NCBI RefSeq assembly: GCF_030272615.1
Contig: NC_081414.1
Span: 50,065,136 to 50,129,135 of the forward strand
Source: Cryptomeria japonica
Lineage: Eukaryota; Streptophyta; Pinopsida; Cupressales; Cupressaceae
DNA: 64,000 nt
Reading direction: 5' to 3'
Position numbers and translations under genes: made by a program. A model generated the notes under the pieces. That model saw only the letters and a list, made by a program, of their open reading frames with translations. It did not search any database and was not told the DNA's origin. This document shows positions 34,744 through 44,239 of the stretch, piece by piece (within the stretch, counting starts at the first letter, position 1; each line of letters begins with the position of its first letter).

Positions 34744-35288
34744 CTAAGTTGCTGAATCGTGGGATTTTTCGGGCGATTCTGGGTACAAAACGTACTGGAA
34801 TCGGATTCTGAAACGAATCTCCCGTGGGTACGTCCAGGGTTCGTGTTTTTAGATGCCGAAATGTTCAATGATTCTAGTTTGATCTTTTTGATATTCTTAA
34901 GACCTACAGTGCTGATTAGTGAACTTAGAACTTATCTATCATGAGATTCTAGTTTGATCTTTTTGATATTGAAAGCTGAATTTAAATTAGTATTTTATGT
35001 TTCCAAATTTTAAATTGGCAATGGTTTTGTTTAGCATATGTATTTGTATATGACAAACTAAATTCTATTTTTTTAGCTACATACACATACATACATATTA
35101 CACACACACACACATATACATGTGTGTGTGTGTGTGTGTATGTATATGCATATATATGTGTATATAAATATATATTATTTTTGTATAAACGTACTGAAAA
35201 CGTACCCAACCCCCAAAATAATTTCTGCGTACCGGCGTTTCGCACCCACGTACCCGTCCCCGTCCCCGTACCCAATTTGGCAACTTAG
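34744..35288. mobile_element. hAT-like MITE, 545 bp
   Basis: Ends CTAAGTTGC at 34,744 and GCAACTTAG at 35,288, a perfect 9-bp terminal inverted repeat, with weaker similarity further in. Both sides carry GCTGAAAC (34,736-34,743 and 35,289-35,296), an 8-bp target duplication, the hAT hallmark. The element has no transposase. The right end has repeated CGTACCCGTCCCC units and the left end has related GGGTAC units. It also contains a CA/TG microsatellite at about 35,097-35,140. The 9-bp match GGCTGAAAC slightly blurs the exact border. Confidence 0.85.
35097..35175. repeat. CA/TG/TA microsatellite inside the MITE
   Basis: A (CA)n run is followed by (TG)n and mixed TA/TG steps, giving a self-complementary tract. 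Confidence 0.85.
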
Positions 35289-35560
35289 GCTGAAACTATT
35301 TGGCCATCCTTCTACATGGTATGAAAATTATGCATCTTCCATGCAATTACATAGACTGCCACCATTTTCCAACTGGGAATACTTCAAGGAGCTGCTTGAA
35401 AATCAATTTTACCCTACATGCTGTGAATAAGAGAGGGGCATCCAATGACATTTTTATTGGCAAAGCAAGGACAAATTGAACAAGAGGATATGCGTGAATG
35501 TTAGAAGAAGAGTTTTCAACTTGGGAGATATGTAATGGACCATGAAATGCTGATGAAGTG
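35289..35560 (+). pseudogene. Gypsy gag relic, 3' part
   Basis: Continues the capsid domain as LFGHPSTWYENYASSMQLHR, then FSNWEYFKELLENQFYP and, after a stop, RGI and FYWQSKDKLNKRICVN with frame damage. The W..Y...F..W..F...F.. spacing fits the retrotransposon gag family. A stop at 35,428 and later frame breaks make it a pseudogene. The zinc-knuckle and protease parts of what may be the same element lie at 42,160-43,050. Confidence 0.72.
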
Positions 35561-35760
35561 TAATGCTACTTTTCTCTGACTATAAAATTGGATAGATTAC
35601 TATATCAGAGTTAATTTTTGTATGGCAGCAGATTTATTAGTGTTGTTATTTAAGTTTAAAGATTATAAATTATATCTATAATTTAAATACAAATGCATAA
35701 AAATGCTTACTAATCAATGTTAAGTAGCTTAAGGTTTAAGCACATTAAAAACACCATCAT

Positions 35761-36064
35761 TGTTGGTCGTAAAATGGGCTTTGTACGACTTGTTAAGCTA
35801 CGTTGGTTAAGTATGTTAGTGTCGTCGAGGGTAGTTGTCCGTTGCACGATGGTTCCCCATGGGTGGTAACCGCAACCCTCGACTGTGTCTTTATATATGC
35901 TCGTGTACTTGTTGTTGGATACACTGAGGGAGAGAATGATTATTGTACTAGACATTTTGGCATTAATGAAAGCATTGCTCTGAGTTTCTGGTTACTATTC
36001 TATCCTATGGTTATCATCTGACCGTTGATATGCAATATTAATAACACACCCCACGGGGCAAACA
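35761..36064 (+). repeat. 5' LTR of the non-autonomous gypsy element
   Basis: 304 bp, starts TGTTGGTCG and ends GGGGCAAACA. A TATA-like TTATATATG is at 35,891-35,899. It differs from the 3' LTR at 8 sites. Confidence 0.95.
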
Positions 36065-36066
36065 TC

Positions 36067-36079
36067 TGGCGCCGTTGCC
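36067..36079 (+). other. Primer-binding site, tRNA-Asp type
   Basis: TGGCGCCGTTGCC, two bases after the LTR, is the exact complement of the last 13 bases of plant tRNA-Asp including CCA. Confidence 0.88.
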
Positions 36080-36120
36080 TAGACATACTTGGGAAAGGAA
36101 GGAGCGGATGGCGTACGGAC

Positions 36121-36495
36121 ATGATGGGCCTACCTATTGGTGAGATCAACCCAGAGGCCGACGACGCACAAATAGAGCTCTACGACGGAGAAGACACTGC
36201 AACGAGGGAATTCTCAATCCTGCTTCAGGCGGCCATCGAGACCTATGGCCGAAGAGAGGCCACAGAGGTTGAAGTCCCAACAAGTGCCGTGTGGACTGCA
36301 CTAGAAGTTAGCCTCGCAGTGAATCGGTTGATGAACCACCTCCCCCGGTGGCTTGCACTGGCATCACTGGCACAGCGAACCCATGTGGAGGAGATTGCCC
36401 GTGAAGAGCGACGCCAACAGGTCCTCCGACAGTACGAAGAAAACAATCGTCGCTGGGAAGCGGAGCGTGATGGCAAGAGGCGAAGGGGAAATTGA
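36121..36495 (+). CDS. Upstream ORF of the gypsy element, unknown function
   Basis: Open from 36,025, but the likely start is the first Met of MMGLPIGEINPEADDAQIEL at 36,121, giving about 124 residues. The N-terminal third is acidic (DAQIELYDGED). The C-terminal part is charged and probably helical (HVEEIAREERRQQVLRQYEE, ending KRRRGN), suggesting a coiled coil with a basic tail. It sits between the primer site and gag in a different frame from gag and ends at TGA 36,493. I do not recognise a family. It may be an extra gag-like N-terminal protein of this lineage, or part of gag separated by an old frameshift. The short spacer to 36,643 has AATAAA at about 36,587 but no other signal. Confidence 0.55.
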   Translation: MMGLPIGEINPEADDAQIELYDGEDTATREFSILLQAAIETYGRREATEVEVPTSAVWTALEVSLAVNRLMNHLPRWLALASLAQRTHVEEIAREERRQQVLRQYEENNRRWEAERDGKRRRGN

Positions 36496-36643
36496 ACCCT
36501 GAACCTCCAAGAGGAATAAACAACATTCTATACTGTAATAATGGTGTCGTACTATTGACATAAATTGTATCCGACGGGATGAATTAATAAAGAAGTGTTC
36601 TATTTTTTGTGTTGCTGCTATTTATGAAGATGTACGGGAATTA

Positions 36644-38458
36644 ATGCCCAACTTATTAAATAAGGATAGAAATAAGAAGGCACAAAGTGAGGAGTGGGAG
36701 GTCGCACAGAGAGCCCTGATTCTGGAACAACAAGTAGAACGTAGACGGAGGTTGAGGCAACTTGCCGAAGGATGACTTGCCGAAGGGTTGCCCGAAGGGA
36801 ACCAAGGAGGTGTCATAGAGGGTGCAGGAGCAGAAGCCGAAGGAGTTTTCTACGTGTCGCCAGAACACCGTAGGGTGAGAAGCTACGAAGAATTTCCGGA
36901 GGAAACAAGGCTACAAAGAAATTTGGTTGAAGAGACCCGAGATCAGTTCAGGAATTTATCCCTTACACTACGCACGGAGGACCACCGAAGGGAGCAAACA
37001 GACAACGAGGGTGAGAACGGAGGGGAGGGCAACCATATGACCGTAGGTGTAGAGGAGGCACAGGCACACGACAAGTAGGACCCCCTCTTGGGACCCATCA
37101 CACCAAGCACGCGGGTACAAACCATCGTACCCCCAGTCACTCAAACAACAAACACCATTGGCGCGGGTGGGAGTGGTGCAGGTGCACGACAGGTGACACG
37201 ACCCCCATCAATGGCCTGTAAACAGAAGCTGTTGAAGTTCAACGGCGACGGGAAGGAAGATCCCGTCCGCCATTGCCGCACTTGCGAAACCATATGGTCA
37301 GCGAACGGTGTTATCAACCAGGACGAATGGGTAACACAATTTCCAGCAACCTTAAGGGGAGTGGCCATCGACTGGTACTCCGATACGGATAAGGCCAAAG
37401 TCGGCACATGGCCCAACCTGAAGAAGGAGTTCGAGATAGAGTTCTGCCTCCTCAGAGACGACAATGAAATAGTAGTCGAAATCTATGGCACAAAGCAAAA
37501 CAAGAACGAGATGGTTCGAGCCTATAGTCGGCGACTCAAGGAAGTGTTGGGGAAAATGGAGAGTCAACCAACGGATGGGTTGAAAAAGGGATGGTTCGTG
37601 GAGGGATTGAAACACTCCCTCCGGAAGAAGATGAAAATTGTTCCACCAACCTTGTATGAAGATGCATATAATAGAGCGATGGATCTCGAGAGCGAGACCA
37701 AGACATCCAAGAAGAAAAAGAAGAAGGATAGCTCGTCCGAGGATGATGACTCTTCCGAGGGAAGCAGCAGCGATGGCGAGTTCGACAAAAAGGTGCAAGC
37801 CCTGCAGAAGGACATGCCGAGGATGATGAAAGAGCTGAAGGTTATGAAGGGAGGTCCGAGCAACACCGACGAAGGGGAGCTTTGGTGCACGGAATGTAAG
37901 ACGGACGACCACACGAAAGGCTCCTACCCAAAGAAGGCCTATTGTGATATATGCCAGTTGATGGGGCATCCCACTAGGGAATGCCCCTACAACATGAAAA
38001 CACGAAACCAACAAGTATTGCTTACGCAGGAACAACCAACTACATCGGGTGGTACTGGCAGCTCCCAAGCGAACAACAATGCAACATCGGGAGGCTACCA
38101 AGATAACCGGTGGGGAGGATGAAACAACAATAACAACAATAACAATACAAGGAGCCGGATCCAATATGACTCCAAAGGCCGACCGATGATACAATGTAGA
38201 GCGTGCAACCAGTGGGGGCACTTTGCTCGAGACTGCCCGAAGGGAGAAGCCACACAATATTTGTGCAAATGGTGCGGACCAGGAGACCACGAAGACGCCA
38301 CCTGCCCGAAGTCCAGCGTCAACTTGCTCAATATCAAGGAAACCAAAGAAGAGGAAGTGCTGGCCGTATCCAGCGCCCAAGCCAGACAAGCAACGTGTCG
38401 AGACCCGGAGAAGCGAAGGGTACTGGAAGCACGGGAAGAAATTGAGAAAGAGATATGA
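36644..38458 (+). pseudogene. gag polyprotein, four zinc-knuckle positions, broken by stops
   Basis: One frame runs through the region with stops at TGA 36,773, TAG 37,076, TGA 38,120 and TGA 38,456, and no frameshift. Starting at Met 36,644 it has a charged N-terminal part, then a Pro/Thr linker, then the capsid-like domain (MACKQKLLKFNGDGKEDPVR, CETIW, ATLRGVAIDWY, TWPNLKKEFEIEF). A Lys-rich then Ser/Glu/Asp-rich stretch (about 37,705-37,780) precedes the zinc knuckles. Knuckle 1, CTECKTDDHTKGSY, has its last Cys changed to Tyr. CDICQLMGHPTREC, CRACNQWGHFARDC and CKWCGPGDHEDATC are intact CX2CX4HX4C. The role would be RNA packaging and particle assembly in cytoplasm. The frame is shared with the protease downstream. 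Every stop is one transition from a sense codon. Confidence 0.85.
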
Positions 38459-39361
38459 GAGAGGGCGAAGGCGAAGGGTACAACGGGTACTTCCAGCCGA
38501 CCGGAGGCAGAGGAGGCTATACTAAATCAAATTTTAAAATTGGAGGTGCCTGTGAAGGTACACGATCTCCTCCAGACGATGCCTCAATTACGAACGACGT
38601 TGCTGAATAATCTCTCCCAACCACGCACCAATACCAACCACCGCACGGATGTTCCTGGGGGGTCTGCAATAGACCCCAGGCTGCTGGCAGTTAACACTGG
38701 AAGGAACCCGACCATTGTGGAGATGGGTATCCTTGGCACCATTCTAACTGATACCATCGTCGATGGTGGATCCAGAGTGAATGTTCTTCCAGAAGAAACC
38801 TGGCGGAAGTTGTGGAAGCCGACGCTGTGGCCATCTACATTCAATCTGTTGGGAGCAGATCAACATGGAATCAAACCCATCGGGACGCAACCCTTCATAC
38901 TGGACTTCGTGGTAATCCCACTAAAGAAAAAAGGGTATGATGCGATCTTAGGGAGAGGGTGGCTGGTGGCAGCCAAGGCCACCCACAACTAGAAGAAGAA
39001 CACTCTGTCTATGGAGAATGAAGGAAGGAAGTTTATCATAGACCTTGGGACGCAATTGGTTAGTGAGGAACTGACATCATCTTCGGAATCGGAGGGTGAA
39101 GGAGAAGGCAACCTGAGGAACAAAGGACGGGGCTGCATGGAGCCCAACGACGAAGGGATTCTCAATCTAGGAGAGTGCTCCGAGGATGAGACGGGGTCAT
39201 TGAACGGGCTCTTCCACTAGCAGATGGAGGATTATGAAATGTTCCAGGGCTACAAGCTCGAAGTAGAGGAACCAGAGCAAGTAACAGAGGAGGTGTACCT
39301 GTCGGAATACAAAGAATATTGGAAGGGAGACGCCCGTGTGAGTGACACCACCGCACACTAG
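38459..39361 (+). pseudogene. Aspartic protease (retropepsin) region of the gypsy element
   Basis: Continues the gag frame. The N-terminal part reads LEVPVKVHDLLQTMPQLRTT. The retropepsin core is MGILGTILTDTIVDGGSRVN followed by VLPEETWRKLW; the active-site triad reads D-G-G rather than the usual D-T/S-G. The second flap and strand region follow (IGTQPFILDFVVIPLKKKGY then DAILGRGWL, the 'ILGRxWL' hallmark). Stops are TAG 38,990, TAG 39,218 and TAG 39,359. The relative at 51,580-52,150 has Trp where 38,990 and 39,218 are stops, so both are TGG-to-TAG changes. An acidic Ser/Glu stretch (about 39,080-39,190) follows the core. The protease would process gag-pol. The element lacks its own pol, so gag processing is the only remaining possible use. 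Confidence 0.82.
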
Positions 39362-39795
39362 TTCCCGAAGGAAGAACCCATCAAGTATCAAGAGGTAAAA
39401 TTGAAGGAGACAAGCCTCGGTGACGTAGATAATCCCAAGATCATTTGTGTCGGCAACGATTGGAACCTTGTGTGGAAGGCCGCGCAGCCTTCAAAATCTT
39501 TATTCTTCTTCTTCTTCTTATGTACAGGAAGGAGACCGTGGTCCCTGTAGAATTTATGGTTCCAGATCTTCGGATGGCCATTGAAAATAGACTTGCCATC
39601 AACGGGTCCAAATTGAAACCCTACCACGAGAAGCGTGCAGGGGACCCGAGAGGCCGGAAGGACACCCGAGAGGATGGAAGGGGACTCGAGAGGCATGGGA
39701 CCAAAGCGGGAGACTCTCGAGCGAGGCAAACCGAGAAGGATGTAGGGCGATCCCAGAGGCACGGGACTCGAGCCGAAGACTCTCTGGACAATTAG
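39362..39795 (+). pseudogene. Pol deletion junction with integrase C-terminal remnant
   Basis: The gag-pro frame continues as KLKETSLGDVDNPKIICVGN then DWN, which aligns with the linker just before reverse transcriptase in the relative (GDDWNPSAKN near 52,540). It then meets a TTC microsatellite at about 39,498-39,521. In the next frame MYRKETVVPVEFMVPDLRMA is followed by AINGSKLKPYHEK, resembling two different parts of the gypsy integrase C-terminal region. Reverse transcriptase, RNase H and the integrase core are absent, so one or two deletions are inferred. The tail is Arg/Glu/Gly-rich and ends at 39,793. Confidence 0.6.
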
Positions 39796-39825
39796 ATTAG
39801 GAAATTAAAAAAAAAAATCGATGGT

Positions 39826-40010
39826 CACAGTGGAACCGTTGTGCGGTGGGACCACCGTCGGGGGGCCACCGTCGATGACAACCGTGCGGTGGAACCATTG
39901 TCAGGGGGAGGGGGCACCGTACGGTGGAACCACCACGGTGAGACCACCGTGCGGTGGAACCATCGTCGACGGAGGTCACCGGCGGTGGAATACCACCGTA
40001 GGCTTGAAGG
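39826..40010 (+). repeat. GC-rich minisatellite ACCGTGCGGTGGAACC-type
   Basis: Variants of ACCGTGCGGTGGAACCA and ACCACCGTCG recur about every 20-30 bp. GGTGG and CCACC alternate, so units can pair with one another. It lies in the non-coding 3' part of the element. Frames over it are repetitive. Confidence 0.75.
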
Positions 40011-40640
40011 AGCACAGCGACGCCGATGACGGTTTAAAAAAAGGGTGAAAGAAAAAATACCACGGCATGACAGGGATAAACGGTGGTGATGGCATGTGAA
40101 AAAAAAAAAAAGACGACCAGATTGAAAAATTATTCGATGGAGTCTGGAGCTAGGACGCTGAAAAAATAGAGTGGAGAAGAAGGTTTTTGGCATCTTAAAA
40201 TATCACAAAAATGATGTGCGCCATGGACTTTCGTGTGGCGCTGCCCCAGACCTCGTGAGGGTGCTGCTCTCGACCCCGCTGGGGGCACTGCCCCCAGACC
40301 CTAGTTTATTTTTGAGCTACAATACACTTTTGAGTTGGGCGAAGGGCATTAGAGAAGTCACGGTAAGTGTTGGGGTTGTTCCATACTGTGAGAAAGAAGC
40401 CTGAAGCTAAGCATTGGCGGGGAAGCCATAAGCCGTAGAGGGAGACGGATTTGGAGGTTGCGAACAAATAAAGTTTGAGGGAAGGCATTGCAAGAACGCG
40501 AAGTCGTATGACAACAAGGAGTTATTCAGTTCAGTTATCAGCCTTTGGGGCATATGATGGAGGATTTGAGACGTCTCCTAGCCTTTGTGCCAGAGGGTTG
40601 TGGTCACTTCCAGGCATGAATGGTACGCTTTGAGGAACTC
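40011..40640 (+). other. Non-coding 3' part of the gypsy element
   Basis: Poly-A runs, then near 40,220-40,310 a GC-rich 'GCGCTGCCCCAGACC' and 'GGGGGCACTGCCCCCAGACC' pair, a type of repeat common near the 3' end of plant gypsy elements. No frame with known content was found. Confidence 0.45.
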
Positions 40641-41060
40641 GGATTATGTCTCGGTTGGATGTGAGGTTGCCTTGGTGGATGCACAGAGGGCTCGAGAGGA
40701 GCTGATCACCAGGTTGGAGGTAGTAGTAGCGTGAGACTTAGCTTAGCGTACCCAGGAGTTGGATGCCAAGAGGGCAGCGCAGGTGGCTATCGAGGGCAAA
40801 TTGGCTAAGGAGACATTGTCATTTGAGTAGTAATTGGTGGAGGCTGAGACTAAAAAGTGTGTTTTGCAGACAAGTTTGGTTTAGGCATAGGAGGACTATG
40901 ATGTCAAGGGAAAAAAGAACTCCTTGCGGAAACAATAATGGTGAAATCCGCACTTGAGCATCGAATGGTAGCAGAAAAGGGTTTGCAGGCGAGGACGCAG
41001 CAGGTGTATGAGTTTCGGGCTCAACTGGCGTTAGCAGTTCCTGCATCTTCTTCATCGGTG
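40641..41060 (+). pseudogene. Decayed coiled-coil-like frame before the 3' LTR
   Basis: One frame reads DAQRAREELITRLEVVVA, then stop, DLA, stop, RTQELDAKRAAQVAIEGKLA, KETLSFE, stops, LVEAETKKCVLQTSLV and so on. The heptad-like pattern suggests a former coiled-coil protein. Nearly all interruptions are TAG, TAA or TGA where CAG, CAA or CGA would keep the frame. Position after pol resembles the extra 3' ORF of some plant gypsy lineages; function unknown. Confidence 0.45.
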
Positions 41061-41199
41061 GTGCAACTACCTCCTTTAGAGACGCCCCCTCAACCCCTCC
41101 TTCTTAGTGATTTTCTTATGATATACAGTGTACTTCATCTCCATTTTGTTGTGTTAGTCGCGAATTTTTGTCCTTGTCATCCGGAGATGACTTTTCTTA

Positions 41200-41211
41200 G
41201 GGGGGGGATGA
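41200..41211 (+). other. Polypurine tract
   Basis: GGGGGGGGATGA, directly next to the 3' LTR start. Plus-strand priming site. Confidence 0.8.
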
Positions 41212-41515
41212 TGTTGGTCGTAAAATGGGCTTTGTACTACTTGTTAAGCTACGTTGGTTAAGTATGTTAGTGTCGTCGAGGGTAGTTGTCCGTTGCACGA
41301 CGGTTCCCCACGGGTGGTAATCGCAACCCTCGACCGTGTCTTTATATATGCTCTTGTACTTGTTGTTGGATACACTGAGGGAGAGAATGATTATTGTACT
41401 AGACATTTTGGCATTAATGAAAGCATTGCTCTGAGTTTCTGGTTACTATTCTATCCTATGGTTATCATCTGACTGTTGATATGCAATATTAATAACACAC
41501 CCCACGGGGTAAACA
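41212..41515 (+). repeat. 3' LTR of the non-autonomous gypsy element
   Basis: 304 bp, TGTTGGTCG to GGGGTAAACA, followed by ATCAT. A TATA-like TTTATATATG is at about 41,341. Same length as the 5' LTR, with no indels between them. Confidence 0.95.
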
Positions 41516-41520
41516 ATCAT

Positions 41521-42159
41521 TAATATGTAAATTGGATCCAAAAATATAAATATGATTAAATGGAATAAATAACATCTTCAAAGAATTTAATTAAAACAAC
41601 TTCTTTTCATTTATAATTGTAGATACCTTTGAATAAGTGTAGTACTTATTTGAATGATAGCACCTAGAAAGGTCAATCTCACCCTAGGAAGATTTTAGTA
41701 GTATTAGCTCTCACTATGGTAGACTCTAGAGGACTTGCTAAAAACATATTGTGTGCCTACTTGCACCATGCCTACTTGCACAAAGCCCCGGCCAAGACAA
41801 TCCTATGTGTACCTTGTACCCCAAGTTGGAAATTCTTGTGTGCCCCTTCTCCAATGCCTATAGCCCCACCAAACCACTTTCTTCTTCCTTGAGTGTTCTC
41901 CATGCCTCCTTTCCAAGTCTCACACGAATGCTTTACATAATCCTTAAGGGTTAAATTTCAAACCATTACACCCTTTCACAAAGGTTGTCTTTAATTATTT
42001 ATAAATACAATCATTAGTCTTCTTTTAAAAGAGTTTATATAAATTCTCTTTATTAATTCCTATTTTAACCAAATGATCATATTATCCGTTATTTTATATT
42101 TTTCTATCTCCTTTTAGTGCTTTCATAACATTATTTACTTTGGGAAAAAAAATTTCATA
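41521..42159. other. AT-rich DNA after the insertion, no gene seen
   Basis: Host side of the insertion, continuing from 35,755. No domain read. The 67-codon frame at 41,751-41,954 is not recognised. Confidence 0.4.
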
Positions 42160-43050
42160 ACATGAAAAGGCCCACTTTGATGGCCAAGCCAAAGAATATA
42201 GATGAGGATCACACTATTCAGAGATCAATAAGCAGATGCATCATATCGCCAAATGCCAGCAGTGAAACACAACAAGAAGTTAGTGATAAGTAGAAGGGGA
42301 AACAAAAGTGGAAGGTAAAGGAAACGCTACAGACGGAGTCAAGTCAAAGGGCAAAGAAAAAGACATTGTAGTCATTGTGACAAAGATGGGCATATTGATA
42401 AATATGTTGGAAACTACATATAGAGCTGAATCCTTTTAAGCACAAGAAGAAGAAGAACTCTTCATATGGAGGAAAGGCAAGGAGACTGAGTGCAGCTCCG
42501 TGGATGGTAGGTTGTCATGCGCTGTAGTAAGAAAAGGTGCATGTATGGGTAGTATGATCTCAAGATTAAGGTGTGTTACCATACATTTTCACATTAATTT
42601 TTCATCTCAGCAGGAAAAAATAGATTCTCTATCTAATGCATGTTCTTAGGCAAATCTAATTTCCCCAAAACTTGTGATTGAACTTGGCTTGCAAACAGAG
42701 AATCCCCCGGATCCTTATTTGTTGGGTTGGCTAAAACAAAGCATGGAAATTTTAGTCAATAGACAATGTAAAATCAGATTTGGATGGAGTGTGTAGACGA
42801 GGTAGTTGTGGACATCATTCCATTGGATGTTTGTGTAGTTGGTTGTCTTCGGTAGCCCACACCTCTATCTTTGGGATGCCATTTTCTATAGGAGAGAGAA
42901 CCAAGTATAGGCTGCTTAAGGATGGCATGGATTACGTTCTCAGATCATATTGATCTTAAAATCAGATTGCAGAAACTGGACCAGTAGGTTAATCATGTTT
43001 CCACTTTAGTTATGAGTCATTTAATTGTCTAGAATCAGAATTTATCAAAG
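42160..43050 (+). pseudogene. Gypsy zinc-knuckle and protease relic
   Basis: A broken frame reads CSHCDKDGHIDKY then WKLHIELNPFKHKKKKNS, a CCHC knuckle with the last Cys lost, followed by the 'WxLHPELxPK' tail typical of a plant gypsy gag. Then ANLISPKLVIELGLQTENPP, DPYLLGWLKQSMEI and NRQCKIRFGW match the stretch after the retropepsin active site ('LxxELGLxTxxHPxPYxLGW ... CKIxFxI'). Later 'VVFGSPHLYLWDAIFYRREN' fits the same domain. Many stops. It may belong with the gag relic at 34,640-35,560, split by the 5.8-kb insertion. Confidence 0.68.
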
Positions 43051-43639
43051 TTTCATATTTGGGTTAGACATGTGTGGTATATTCCAGGTTATCTCTTTGG
43101 TGCTGTGGAACTGAAGTGTGTATTTGTAATGGAAGGAGAAAAGTCATTTTGGCAGATTCACCAGTTTTGTATAGGCGATGAAAGTGTAATCACCCCTGTG
43201 AAAATGGAATTGCCACATCAAAAACGAAATTACCCGTTTTTTGGAAGCAGTGAAAATGAAAATGCTAATGTATGAATAAAACGTGGAATATGAAGGTTTT
43301 TGTCATTTGAGTTCCCTTTTGATTTTTTGTTCTTCCACTTTGACACACCATGGGAGAGAGAGGAAGGTCATATAGTGTGAAAACATAGAGTTGAAAGGGT
43401 TGGGTCTTTTGTATTCTTCATATTTCATGTTCTTTTAGAGGTTGTAAGTGATAGAGAAGGGTTTTTTGATGTTGTGGAAGCACATTACAGGTGGAGTAAC
43501 TTAGTGTTATTGACAAGACTCCTAACAGCACAAAAGGCATTGTAAAGCAGTTGTACTTGACTGTTGATAGTAAACATGGAGTGATCTGTTCTCTAGTGCC
43601 GGAGTGTTCACCCAATGAGACTTTCTCCAAGGTATATCA
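43051..43639 (+). other. No gene recognised
   Basis: A 67-codon frame at 43,072-43,275 (starting MWYIPGYLFGAVELKCVF) has no recognisable domain. The rest is T-rich without features. Confidence 0.35.
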
Positions 43640-44075
43640 TTGTTGCAATCATTTTGTTGTGTACTTTTAAGAACCAGCTCTCATCACTTGAGATGTGAAA
43701 CGGGTAGATGGATGATACCTAAAGAAGAGTTGGAAAAGAGGATATGCTTATTTTGCAACACAGGAGCAGTAGAGACAGAGAGACATTTTGTTTTGGAATG
43801 CCCGGCATACAGTGACATCTGGACCATTTATGAAGACATTTTGAAAACGGACAATTTAAATAGTTTGTTTGAAGAAACAAAACTCGAAAAAACAACAAAT
43901 CTGTTGATAAAAATTCACTGCGGAAGAGCAGTTCTTGAGAAGAGGTTACATGCAGATTAAGGTCGTGGTGCACTGATTTTGTGGGGCATGCACTGTCCGT
44001 GGGTTCCATAGGCTGCTTTGGCCTCATGGATGTTATTAAAATCCTTCATTTCATTTGCATGTTCTTATCTTTATT
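43640..44075 (+). pseudogene. 5'-truncated LINE 3' fragment
   Basis: The 106-codon frame 43,640-43,960 includes SSHHLRCETGRWMIPKEELE, then CLFCNTGAVETERHFVLEC, a zinc-finger-like C-x2-C...H-x4-C found at the C-terminus of plant LINE ORF2, then EDILKTDNLNSLFEETKLEK. The same region is present, more damaged, at 29,300-29,560, so both are one family. It ends with GATGTTATTAAAATCCTTCA at about 44,027. Only the last 0.4 kb of the LINE is present, as expected for 5'-truncated insertion. Confidence 0.8.
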
Positions 44076-44239
44076 TTTGTGGTGTTGATTGAGTTTACAT
44101 AATAAATGAACATATGCGACTGTTATTCCATTCATTTTGAAGATATTTAACAGTGTTTGAAGGATATTAAAAGAGTTGACAACTACAAGCATCTATGGGT
44201 GATGGTCTCTACGAGAACATCTATAGATTTTTTTAATAT

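Larger units (their letters stand above)
35761..41515 (+). mobile_element. 5,755-bp non-autonomous Ty3/gypsy element with gag and protease
   Basis: LTRs 35,761-36,064 and 41,212-41,515 are both 304 bp and I count 8 differences (6 transitions, 2 transversions). Target duplication ATCAT lies at 35,756-35,760 and 41,516-41,520. A tRNA-Asp primer site follows the 5' LTR, and a G-rich polypurine tract abuts the 3' LTR. Order inside: an upstream ORF, gag with four zinc-knuckle positions, retropepsin, then a short integrase C-terminal remnant. No reverse transcriptase or RNase H remains, so movement would need a relative such as the one at 46,250-53,755, which has a reverse transcriptase relic. About 1.4 kb after the integrase remnant holds a GC-rich minisatellite and a coiled-coil-like decayed frame. 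It is the clearest recent insertion here, though its frames contain several stops. Confidence 0.93.

Noticed and set aside
37352-38389. 345-codon minus-strand frame
   Set aside because: Exact antisense of gag, with no domain of its own.
43072-43275. 67-codon frame between gypsy and LINE relics
   Set aside because: No family recognised and no start or promoter context.
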